From positions 248,001-312,000 of the forward strand of contig NZ_FXXB01000006.1 in the NCBI RefSeq assembly GCF_900184245.1: a stretch of DNA of 64,000 bases, read 5' to 3'. The position numbers and the translations under genes were made by a program. The notes beneath the pieces were generated by a model, which was given only the letters and a program-made list of their open reading frames with translations, ran no database searches and was not told the DNA's origin. Shown here one piece after another: positions 57,142 through 64,000 of this stretch (within the stretch, counting starts at the first letter, position 1; every line of letters begins with the position of its first letter). The stretch is from Brachybacterium massiliense. GTDB taxonomy: Bacteria > Actinomycetota > Actinomycetes > Actinomycetales > Dermabacteraceae.

Positions 57142-57216
57142 GCACCGGCGGGTGGGCGGAGCAGAGTCGGCAGGGGTGCGGTCCCGCACGGCAAGGGCAG
57201 GGCTGAGCTGCGCGGG

Positions 57217-57282
57217 GTGGTGTTATTCGTGCTGGAGGGGCCGTATATGGGGGGACCGGCACGCGGGGCACCCGTGCGTGCG
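57217..57282. repeat. 66-bp dispersed element, right copy
   Basis: Counterpart of 55222-55287 with the same orientation and length. Apart from this element, the fumC terminator and the MerR operator, the 315-bp gap holds nothing recognised. Confidence 0.65.
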
Positions 57283-57297
57283 ATGTGGCATTGCGAA

Positions 57298-57325
57298 GGG
57301 CGCCCCACCCGGAGGTGGAGCGCCC
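57298..57325 (-). terminator. Terminator of fumC
   Basis: GGGCGC/GCGCCC (57298-57303, 57320-57325) with inner CCACC/GGTGG and a 4-nt loop. On the minus strand it follows the fumC stop by about 95 nt and ends with CCCTTCGC. Confidence 0.65.
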
Positions 57326-57419
57326 ATTCCTCGCGAGGACGGCCGGTGCAATCGCCGCAGCGGCTCAGTCGCCGTCACGACCGCAGGGGCCGAGCCGCAC
57401 CTTCCGCCGCAGCTGCGGA

Positions 57420-58835
57420 TCAGGCTTTCGGCGCGGTCATCGACAGCACGTCCAGCGCCGAGTCCAGCTGCTCCTCGGTGAGCTCGCCGCGCTCGAAGAA
57501 GCCGAGGGCGATCACGGCCTCGCGCACGGAGATGCGCTCGGCCACCGCGTGCTTGGCGATCTTGGCCGCGGACTCGTAGCCGATCAGCTTGTTCAGCGGG
57601 GTGACGATCGAGGGGGAGGCCTCGGCGTAGAAGCGGGCCTTCTCCTCATTGGCGACCAGGCCGTCGACGGTCTTGTCGGCGAGCACGGTGGAGGCGTTGG
57701 CCAGCAGGCGCACGGACTCCAGCAGACTCGTGCCCATCAGCGGGATCTGCACGTTCAGCTCGAAGGAGCCCTGTGCGCCGCCCCAGGCGATCGCTGCGTC
57801 GTTGCCCACGATCTTCGCGCACACCATCAGGACGGCCTCGGGGATGACGGGGTTGACCTTGCCCGGCATGATCGAGGAGCCCGGCTGCAGATCGGGGATC
57901 GCGATCTCGCCCAGGCCGGTGTTCGGGCCGGAGCCCATCCAGCGCAGGTCATTGCAGATCTTAGTGAGGGAGACGGCGATCGTGCGCAGCGCACCGGACA
58001 TCTCGACCAGGCCGTCGCGGTTGGACTGGGCCTCGAAGTGGTCGCGGGCCTCAGTCAGGGGCAGGCCGGTCTGCTCGACCAGGTTAGCGATGACCTTCTG
58101 CGGGAAGCCGAGCGGGGTGTTGATGCCGGTGCCCACGGCGGTGCCGCCCTGGGGGACCTCGGCGGTCCGGGGCAGCGCCGCCTCCACCCGCTCGATGCCG
58201 TAGCGGATCGAGGCCGCGTAGCCGCCGAACTCCTGGCCGAGGGTGACGGGGGTGGCGTCCATGAGGTGGGTGCGGCCAGCCTTGACCACGTGCTTCCATG
58301 CCTCGGCCTTCGCCTCGAGAGACTCGGCGAGGTGGGCGAGCGCGGGCAGAAGCTTCTCGATGACGCCCTGCGTCACGGCCACGTGCACGGAGGTGGGGAA
58401 CACGTCGTTGGAGGACTGCGAGCAGTTGACGTGGTCGTTGGGGTGGGTCTCTACACCGGACTGCGTGGCCAGCGTCGCGAGCACCTCGTTCATGTTCATG
58501 TTCGAGGAGGTGCCGGAGCCGGTCTGGTAGGTGTCCACGGGGAACTGCGCATCGTGCTCACCGGCGATCACGGCGTCGGCCGCGGCGACGATCGCATCGG
58601 CGATCGTGCCGTCCAGCACTCCGAGGTCCTTGTTCGCGCGGGCCGCCGCCTTCTTCACCTGGGCGAGAGCGTGGATGTGCGCGGGCTCGAGGCCCTGACC
58701 GGAGATGGGGAAGTTCTCCACCGCGCGCTGCGTCTGCGCCCGGTAGAGGGCCGAGGCGGGCACGCGCACCTCGCCCATCGTGTCGTGCTCGATGCGGTAG
58801 CCGTCCTGCTGCGCGGCGGGCGTGGACTGGTTCAT
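57420..58835 (-). CDS. fumC: Class II fumarate hydratase
   Basis: A 471-aa TCA-cycle enzyme interconverting fumarate and malate. Signature [12 protein letters not shown] near 316-327 holds the catalytic Ser. [14 protein letters not shown] and [18 protein letters not shown] are the other two conserved regions. ATG 58835 follows GGGAGG, with GACAAT at 58853-58858 as a likely -10. The PfkB kinase gene lies upstream on the same strand, 121 bp away. Confidence 0.97.
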   Translation of the reverse strand: MNQSTPAAQQDGYRIEHDTMGEVRVPASALYRAQTQRAVENFPISGQGLEPAHIHALAQVKKAAARANKDLGVLDGTIADAIVAAADAVIAGEHDAQFPVDTYQTGSGTSSNMNMNEVLATLATQSGVETHPNDHVNCSQSSNDVFPTSVHVAVTQGVIEKLLPALAHLAESLEAKAEAWKHVVKAGRTHLMDATPVTLGQEFGGYAASIRYGIERVEAALPRTAEVPQGGTAVGTGINTPLGFPQKVIANLVEQTGLPLTEARDHFEAQSNRDGLVEMSGALRTIAVSLTKICNDLRWMGSGPNTGLGEIAIPDLQPGSSIMPGKVNPVIPEAVLMVCAKIVGNDAAIAWGGAQGSFELNVQIPLMGTSLLESVRLLANASTVLADKTVDGLVANEEKARFYAEASPSIVTPLNKLIGYESAAKIAKHAVAERISVREAVIALGFFERGELTEEQLDSALDVLSMTAPKA

Positions 58836-58852
58836 GAAGGGCCTCCCTCGGG

Positions 58853-58858
58853 ATTGTC
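58853..58858 (-). promoter_or_regulatory. Likely fumC -10 box
   Basis: GACAAT on the minus strand, about 18 nt before the ATG, leaving room for the GGGAGG ribosome site. Confidence 0.4.
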
Positions 58859-58956
58859 GTGCGGACTGTCGGTGGGAACGGATCGGGGATGGGGCGCTCT
58901 GCGAGGCGCGGTGCGCGGGATGCGGACGCCGGATGCGGTGCGGCCGGGAGCGTCGG

Positions 58957-59868
58957 TCAGGTGAGCTCGTGGCTCCAGGGCGGGTTCGCCCCGGCACGGG
59001 AGACGGTGATCGCGGCGAGCCGCGCGGCGTGCTGGAGCACGGCGGCCACCTCGTCGCTCGGCAACGCCGTGAGCGCCGGGCGCTTCACCGCGCCGAGCAG
59101 ATCCTTGCCGGCCAGCGCATCGAGGATCCCGGCGGAGAAGGTATCGCCCGCGCCGACGGTGTCGACCGCCTCGACCACGACGGGGGAGACCTGCACGCGG
59201 CCGGAGCCGGCGAAGCCCACCGCCCCTTCGCCGCCGCGGGTCAGAACCGTCAGCGCCGGGCCGAGGGCGCGCCAGCCATCGACCACGTCCTCGACGTCGT
59301 CGGTGTCATAGAGCCAGGCGACGTCCTCGTCGGACGCCTTGACCACGTCCGACAGCGCGATGCTGGCCTCGATGCGCTCACGGGCCACGGCGGCGTTCCC
59401 CATCAGGGAGGGGCGCGCATTGGGGTCATAGCTGATGGTGGCGGAGTCGCGTCGGCTGCGCAGCAGATCGAGCACGGTGGCCGCGCCGGGCTCCAGCACC
59501 GCGGCGATCGAGGAGGTGTGCACGGCATCGACCTGCTCGGGGAGCCCCGCGGGATTCGGATCCCACAGCAGGTCGAACTCGTAGGTGGCGGCGCCGGTGG
59601 TATCGAGCTGCGCGAGCGCGGTGGACGTCGCGGCGGCGACCGAGCTGCCCGGGGTCAGGCGCACGCCGGACTCCTCGAGGTGGGCTCGGATGGCATCGCC
59701 GCGCGCGTCGTCGCCGATGCGCGTGAGCAGCTCGGTGGGATGGCCGAGGCGGCTCAGCGCCACGGCCACGTTCATGGGGGATCCGCCGGGGTGCTCATGA
59801 CGCGCGCCGTCGGCGTCGACGACGATGTCGGTGAGGGCTTCTCCGGCGATGAGGAATGTCGCGGTCAC
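58957..59868 (-). CDS. PfkB-family carbohydrate kinase
   Basis: A 303-aa sugar kinase, probably a fructokinase. Signature 1 is [15 protein letters not shown] near 28-42; signature 2 is [14 protein letters not shown] near 244-257 with the catalytic Asp. A substrate-defining segment DLLWDPNP matches fructokinase-like members. GTG 59868 starts the conserved region; GATGAT lies 6 nt upstream as a possible leaderless -10. No sugar transporter is adjacent. Substrate is inference. Confidence 0.9.
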   Translation of the reverse strand: MTATFLIAGEALTDIVVDADGARHEHPGGSPMNVAVALSRLGHPTELLTRIGDDARGDAIRAHLEESGVRLTPGSSVAAATSTALAQLDTTGAATYEFDLLWDPNPAGLPEQVDAVHTSSIAAVLEPGAATVLDLLRSRRDSATISYDPNARPSLMGNAAVARERIEASIALSDVVKASDEDVAWLYDTDDVEDVVDGWRALGPALTVLTRGGEGAVGFAGSGRVQVSPVVVEAVDTVGAGDTFSAGILDALAGKDLLGAVKRPALTALPSDEVAAVLQHAARLAAITVSRAGANPPWSHELT

Positions 59869-60034
59869 CGCTCGATCATCGCAGGTTTCCCGGGCTCGGG
59901 CGAACAGGGCGGTGAGGTGTCCCGAGCTCGAGCAGCCCGCTGCGGCGGCGCACTGCAGGGCTGTGGCGCGGTCGACGCGGTGGGGCGCCTCACCCTGAGC
60001 GACCTCGCAGGAGCGAACAGGGACAATGGGCCGC

Positions 60035-60664
60035 ATGCACGATGCCCCTGAGACCACCTCTGCATCGCCGGAGCGGAACGAGCCCCCGGCGCCGCAGCCG
60101 CAGCCGAAGTCCGCGTACGAGCTGCCCACGAAGAAGAACACCGTTCTGCGCAACATGGTGTGGGCGCTCGCGCTGACGATGGCGGTGGTGGTCGTGATCG
60201 GCATCGGGTTCTTCGGGGTGGGCAGCGATCTGGAGCGCGAGCCGTTGGAGAACTCCGAGCTGGACGTGTCCGCGAGCGCGGAGCGCGCCCAGCGCACCGC
60301 ACCGTTCACGGTGGCGGTTCCCGAGGTCGGGGACGGCTGGACGGAACGCTCCGCCCGCTTCACCGACGGGGGCAGTCCGCGCTGGATCATCCAGTACAGC
60401 GATCCGCAGGAGCAGCTGGTCACCCTCACTCAGGAGACGGAGGTCAGCGCTCCGATGCTCTCCTCCGCACTGCCCGGCAGCAGCGTCGTGGAGGAGCTGA
60501 CCATCGACGGCGCGGAATGTTCCGTGCTCAGCGGTGGCCCGCAGGACGCTCCTCAGCAGGGGATCTCCTGCGAGGGAGAGGACTTCGGGCTGCTCGTGCA
60601 CGGTGACGCGGATCGGGCAGAGCTCGAGCAGCTCGCCGAGGCGGCGCTGACCTCGATCGGCTGA
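60035..60664 (+). CDS. DUF4245-like membrane-anchored protein
   Basis: A 209-aa protein. A Pro/Glu/Gln-rich cytoplasmic N-terminus, one helix (NMVWALALTMAVVVVIGIGF, about 40-60), then an extracytoplasmic domain with PEVGDGWTERSARF, WIIQYSDPQEQLVTL and two Cys residues. This matches DUF4245, found next to fum in mycobacteria as remembered. ATG 60035 has GACAAT 7 nt upstream; ATG 60026 in frame is the alternative. Function unknown. Confidence 0.82.
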   Translation: MHDAPETTSASPERNEPPAPQPQPKSAYELPTKKNTVLRNMVWALALTMAVVVVIGIGFFGVGSDLEREPLENSELDVSASAERAQRTAPFTVAVPEVGDGWTERSARFTDGGSPRWIIQYSDPQEQLVTLTQETEVSAPMLSSALPGSSVVEELTIDGAECSVLSGGPQDAPQQGISCEGEDFGLLVHGDADRAELEQLAEAALTSIG

Positions 60665-60731
60665 TCGGTCCGCCGCTCCACGTCTCCGCCGCTCCATCGC
60701 GACGCCGCCGACTGCTCAGCCGTGCGGCAGC

Positions 60732-61055
60732 TCAGCGCTCGGAGGCGTCCTCCGAGCGGCGCGCGGCCACCGCATCGTCGAGGCGCTCGCGGGCGCCGTC
60801 CAGCCACTGCTGGCAGCGGCGGGCGAGCATCTCGCCGCGCTCCCACAGCGCGATCGAATCCTCCAGCCCTCCCTGCCCGGACTCGAGCCGGCGCACCACC
60901 TCGACGAGCTGGTCGCGCGCGGCCTCGTAGGACAGCTCGGCGATGTCCGCGGGCAGGGGCTGTTCGCCCTCCTTCGGCGTGACAGCCTCGGGCGCTGCCT
61001 GCGACGGGTCGCCCTCGGCGGCGGTGAAGTCGTTCTCGGGGCTGCTGGTGGTCAT
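60732..61055 (-). CDS. xseB: Exodeoxyribonuclease VII small subunit
   Basis: A 107-aa helical protein. The XseB core (about 40-92) has [48 protein letters not shown] Pro/Glu-rich N-terminus of about 38 residues is extra. Its start overlaps the xseA stop by 4 nt. Several copies bind one XseA to form the single-strand nuclease. Confidence 0.96.
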   Translation of the reverse strand: MTTSSPENDFTAAEGDPSQAAPEAVTPKEGEQPLPADIAELSYEAARDQLVEVVRRLESGQGGLEDSIALWERGEMLARRCQQWLDGARERLDDAVAARRSEDASER

Positions 61056-62380
61056 CGGTTCTCCTCGGGGACGGACGGGCCGGGTTCTGCGGGCGGGGCG
61101 GGCTGTGCGGGCGCGGTGCGCTCGACCCCGAAGCGGCCTCCGGCCACGCGGACCGAGAGGGCCTCGCCCGTGGCGGGCTGGGCGGGGTCGCGGATGATGG
61201 TGCCGTCGGCGTCCTGCACCACCGCGTAGCCGCGCTCGAGCGTGGCGAGGGGGCTGAGGGCACTCACCTGACGGCCCAGGTGGTCGATCTCGTCGGCCGC
61301 GCGGTCGAGGCGGGAGCCGATCAGGGTGCGGGCCAGCGAGATCCGGGAGCGGATCTCGTCGGCACGGCCGGCGAGGATGGTGGAGGGGTTCTCGAGCACA
61401 GGGCGGGAGCGCATCGCCTCCAGCGCGGACTGCTCGCGCTCGATCCGGGCTCGGATCGCAGAGCGCAGGCGGGTGCGACCCAGGTCGAGCTGCTCGATCT
61501 CGGCCTGGATGTCGGGGACCACGCGCTTGGCGGCGTCGGTGGGGGTGGAGGCGCGCACGTCCGCGGCGAGGTCGATCAGCGGGGTGTCCACCTCGTGACC
61601 GATCGCCGAGACGATCGGCGTGTGCGCGCCGGCCACCAGTCGCGTGAGCTGCTCGTCCGAGAACGGGAGCAGGTCCTCGAGGGAGCCGCCGCCGCGGGAG
61701 ATGATGATGACGTCGACCTCCTCACGCTCGTCGAGCTCGCGCAGCGCCGCGGAGACCTCCCGCACGGCCTTGGCGCCCTGGACGGCGACCTCCCGGATCT
61801 CGAACTGCACAGCGGGCCAGCGACGACGGGCGTTGACCACCACGTCGCGCTCCGCCGCGGACTCGCGGCCGCAGATCAGGCCGACCACGCGCGGCAGGAA
61901 CGGCAGCGGTCTCTTCCTCGAGGCGGCGAACAGGCCCTCCGCGGCGAGCACGCGCTTGAGCTGCTCGAGCCGGGCCAGCAGCTCGCCCAGGCCCACGGGC
62001 CGGATGTCGTCGGCCTCCAGCTGGAGCGTGCCGCGCTTGGTCCAGAAGGTGGGCTTGGCATGGATCACCACTCGGGCACCGGGCACCGGTTCGACGGGCA
62101 GGGCGCGCAGCACGTGCTCGCGCACGGGCACGGAGAAGGACATGTCCACGTCGATGTCGCGCAGCGTCATGAAGCTCAGCCCGGAGCCCGGGCGCCGGTT
62201 CAGCTGCACGATCTCGCCCTCGACCCACAGCGGGGACATGCGCGCGACGTACTCGCCGACCTTCACCGACAGCTGCCGCAGCGGCCAGGGGTTCTCCGCA
62301 GTGGTCTGCGCCGCGGTGGCGGCGAGGGCGGGCCGCGCCGCCGCGCCGCCGTCCGTGCCGGGCTCGGGAGTCTGCGTCAT
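61052..62380 (-). CDS. xseA: Exodeoxyribonuclease VII large subunit
   Basis: A 442-aa nuclease subunit. An N-terminal OB-fold ([21 protein letters not shown]), then the catalytic region with [33 protein letters not shown] and [27 protein letters not shown], then a coiled-coil and a C-terminal [12 protein letters not shown] domain. ATG 62380 is preceded by CAGAGT at 6 nt. It is divergent from ispH. The enzyme degrades single-stranded DNA in repair. Confidence 0.97.
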   Translation of the reverse strand: MTQTPEPGTDGGAAARPALAATAAQTTAENPWPLRQLSVKVGEYVARMSPLWVEGEIVQLNRRPGSGLSFMTLRDIDVDMSFSVPVREHVLRALPVEPVPGARVVIHAKPTFWTKRGTLQLEADDIRPVGLGELLARLEQLKRVLAAEGLFAASRKRPLPFLPRVVGLICGRESAAERDVVVNARRRWPAVQFEIREVAVQGAKAVREVSAALRELDEREEVDVIIISRGGGSLEDLLPFSDEQLTRLVAGAHTPIVSAIGHEVDTPLIDLAADVRASTPTDAAKRVVPDIQAEIEQLDLGRTRLRSAIRARIEREQSALEAMRSRPVLENPSTILAGRADEIRSRISLARTLIGSRLDRAADEIDHLGRQVSALSPLATLERGYAVVQDADGTIIRDPAQPATGEALSVRVAGGRFGVERTAPAQPAPPAEPGPSVPEENR

Positions 62381-62502
62381 GGGTCCACTCTGGCACGAGC
62401 ACCGGACAGCCGAGCGCCGCCCCGGCCGCTGTGGATGCGCCCGGCCTGTGGAGGGATGGTGAGTCTTGCCCCACCACCCTCCCACCAGCGTGCTTCCGCT
62501 CC

Positions 62503-62508
62503 TACGAT
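62503..62508 (+). promoter_or_regulatory. -10 box of ispH
   Basis: TACGAT, exactly 7 nt before the GTG. The 7 nt (GGGAGGC) also look like a ribosome site but would be too close, so leaderless initiation is likely. Confidence 0.55.
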
Positions 62509-62515
62509 GGGAGGC

Positions 62516-63520
62516 GTGAGCACCGGAACCGTCCTTCTTGCCGAGCCGCGCGGCTACTGCGCGGGAGTCGATCGTGCCGTCGTCGCCGTCGAACGTGCCC
62601 TGGAGCATTACGACGAGACGATCTACGTGCGTCACGAGATCGTCCACAACAAGTTCGTCGTGGACCGCCTGAAGGAGAAGGGCGCCGTGTTCGTCGAGGA
62701 GGTCGACGAGATCCCCGAGGGCTCGCTCGTGATCTTCTCCGCCCACGGCATCTCCCCGAAGGTGCGCGAGATGGCCGAGGAGCGCAACCTCCGCACCATC
62801 GATGCGACCTGCCCCCTGGTCACCAAGGTCCACAAGGAGGCGGTGCGCTTCGCCCGCCAGGACTACGACATCCTGCTGGTGGGCCACGAGGGCCACGAGG
62901 AGGTCGAGGGCACCGCGGGCGAGGCCCCCGATCACGTGCAGGTCGTGAACTCTCCCGATGACGTCCACAAGGTCACCGTGCGCGATCCCGAGAAGGTCGT
63001 CTGGCTGTCCCAGACCACCCTCAGCGTCGACGAGACGATGGAGACGGTCGACAAGCTCCGCGAGCGCTTTCCCACCCTGCAGTCCCCGCCCAGCGATGAC
63101 ATCTGCTACGCCACCCAGAACCGTCAGGTCGCGATCAAGAAGATCGCCCCCGACGCCGATCTGGTGCTGGTGGTCGGCTCCCCGAACTCCTCGAACTCGG
63201 TGCGCCTGATGGAGGTCGCCAAGGAGGCCGGGGCCAAGGCCTCCCACCGCATCGACTCGATCCACGAGCTGCGTGACGAGTGGTTCGAGGGCGTCGAGAC
63301 CGTGGGAGTGACCTCCGGTGCCTCGGTGCCGGACGTGCTGGTCCAGCAGCTGCTGAACGTGCTCGCCGAGCGCGGCTTCGGCGATGTCAAGCCCGTGCGC
63401 ACCGCCACCGAGGACCTCATGTTCTCCCTGCCGCGCGAGCTGCGCCAGGAGATGAAGAACCGCGGCGTGGCCGACACCCGCAAGAAGCCCACCGGCGAGT
63501 CCGCGACCGCCGAGTCCTGA
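62516..63520 (+). CDS. ispH: 4-hydroxy-3-methylbut-2-enyl diphosphate reductase IspH
   Basis: A 334-aa iron-sulfur enzyme, last step of the MEP isoprenoid pathway. Cluster ligands Cys15 (RGYCAGV), Cys99 (ATCPLV) and Cys197 ([10 protein letters not shown]) are present, with [14 protein letters not shown] and TSGASVP. GTG 62516 gives the normal length. The C-terminal 25 residues ([17 protein letters not shown]) are a usual variable tail. Its product feeds the isoprenyl synthase at 52625. Confidence 0.97.
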   Translation: MSTGTVLLAEPRGYCAGVDRAVVAVERALEHYDETIYVRHEIVHNKFVVDRLKEKGAVFVEEVDEIPEGSLVIFSAHGISPKVREMAEERNLRTIDATCPLVTKVHKEAVRFARQDYDILLVGHEGHEEVEGTAGEAPDHVQVVNSPDDVHKVTVRDPEKVVWLSQTTLSVDETMETVDKLRERFPTLQSPPSDDICYATQNRQVAIKKIAPDADLVLVVGSPNSSNSVRLMEVAKEAGAKASHRIDSIHELRDEWFEGVETVGVTSGASVPDVLVQQLLNVLAERGFGDVKPVRTATEDLMFSLPRELRQEMKNRGVADTRKKPTGESATAES

Positions 63521-63540
63521 GCCTCGACCCCGAGCGCTGA

Positions 63541-63559
63541 CGCCCTGCGCCGCAGGGCG
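63541..63559. terminator. Hairpin between ispH and rmuC
   Basis: CGCCCTGCG/CGCAGGGCG (63541-63549, 63551-63559), with CTGAC/GTCAG around it, between convergent genes. Confidence 0.65.
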
Positions 63560-63563
63560 GAGG

Positions 63564-64000
63564 TCAGCCGGCCGAGCGGTGCTCGTGCTGGCCGGAGCTG
63601 CGCGTACCCGGATCGGCGAGCTCCGCGATCTCCTCGTCCTCGAGGGTGCGGGCACGGCGGGTGAGCTGCTCGACCTCGTCCAGCGCGGTGCCGGTCAGCT
63701 CGAGCTCCTCGAACCGCCGGGCGGTGACCATCACCCGGGACTGCAGCGAGCCCACCGCCTCGTTGAACGCCGCGACCGAGGAATCCAGGGAGCGGCCCAC
63801 CTTGCTCAGGTGCGAGGTGAACGTCCCCAGGCGGTGATGCAGCTCGCGACCGGCATCGAGCACCTCCCTCGCATCACGGTTCAGGGCGTCCGTGCGCCAG
63901 GTGTGGGCGACGGTGCGCAGCAGCGCCATCAGCGTGGCGGGGGAGGCGATCACCACCTCGCGGGTGAAGGCGTCCTCGAGCAGGTCGGGGTCCGTCTCGA
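63564..64000 (-). CDS. rmuC: RmuC-family DNA recombination protein (partial, C-terminal end)
   Basis: The frame is open to the right edge, so only the C-terminal 145 residues are present. Conserved RmuC pieces: DLLEDAFTREVVIASPATLMALLRTVAHTWR and the following coiled helices NRDAREVLDAGRELHHRLGTF and HLSKVGRSLDSSVAAFNEAVGSL. RmuC proteins are thought to limit inversions at short repeats, which is of interest given the many repeats here, but the link is only suggestive. The last residues (SSGQHEHRSAG) are variable. Confidence 0.93.
   Translation of the reverse strand, partial: ETDPDLLEDAFTREVVIASPATLMALLRTVAHTWRTDALNRDAREVLDAGRELHHRLGTFTSHLSKVGRSLDSSVAAFNEAVGSLQSRVMVTARRFEELELTGTALDEVEQLTRRARTLEDEEIAELADPGTRSSGQHEHRSAG

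Overview
The window is high-GC chromosomal DNA from an actinobacterium. The evidence is a mycothiol S-conjugate amidase gene, the separate purS/purQ/purL form of FGAM synthetase, a FabG4-type reductase next to a thiolase and a MaoC hydratase, and many start codons that sit on a likely transcription start. Its overall look fits Micrococcales, possibly Dermabacteraceae (Brachybacterium-like); that genus-level guess is inference. No tRNA, rRNA, CRISPR array, insertion sequence or prophage gene was recognised, so this is core chromosome with small accessory patches.

Left part (1-28.6 kb). A fused polysaccharide pyruvyl transferase/glycosyltransferase opens the window. Purine genes purD, purC, purS, purQ and purL all lie on the minus strand in the usual order, but other modules separate them. 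These are: (i) a TetR-controlled fatty-acid cluster (acyl-CoA oxidase/dehydrogenase, thiolase, FabG4-like reductase, MaoC hydratase) around a 31-bp palindrome; (ii) a nucleoside hydrolase, a TipA-like MerR regulator, a pirin and an RlmG/RsmC-like methyltransferase; (iii) a four-gene operon of ABC ATPase, ABC permease, histidine kinase and response regulator; (iv) an MBL-fold hydrolase; and (v) a TPP-riboswitch-controlled YkoF-YkoE-YkoDC system for a thiamine precursor, in which both ATPases and the T-component are one protein.

Middle part (28.7-44.5 kb). Housekeeping genes: truA, rplM-rpsI with a long leader, a 42-aa membrane peptide, a SWIM-SNF2 helicase, glmM, coaA, glmS, and the operon acpS-nnr-alr-tsaE-tsaB-rimI. 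These supply amino sugars, D-alanine, CoA/ACP and part of the t6A pathway. tsaD is not at the end of this operon.

Right part (44.5-64 kb). An ABC exporter, an AI-2E-family permease, then greA, a DUF4307-like gene, mca, a small membrane protein, a hemolysin III gene, an isoprenyl diphosphate synthase, a PIN-PhoH protein, fumC, a PfkB kinase, a DUF4245-like protein, xseB-xseA, ispH and a truncated rmuC. From memory, the order greA/DUF4307/mca/.../hemolysin III/isoprenyl synthase/PhoH2/fum/xseBA/ispH resembles the M. tuberculosis Rv1080c-Rv1110 region. A small accessory patch (endonuclease-like protein, MerR regulator, membrane protein) lies between phoH and fumC, flanked by two related 66-bp elements.

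Three signals run through the whole window. First, short tandem duplications with unrelated units of 22-48 bp occur at eight places, two of them in-frame inside conserved genes. Second, at least ten genes have a TANNNT -10 box exactly 6-7 nt before the start codon, predicting leaderless mRNAs. Third, long inverted repeats without an obvious T tract sit between convergent genes.
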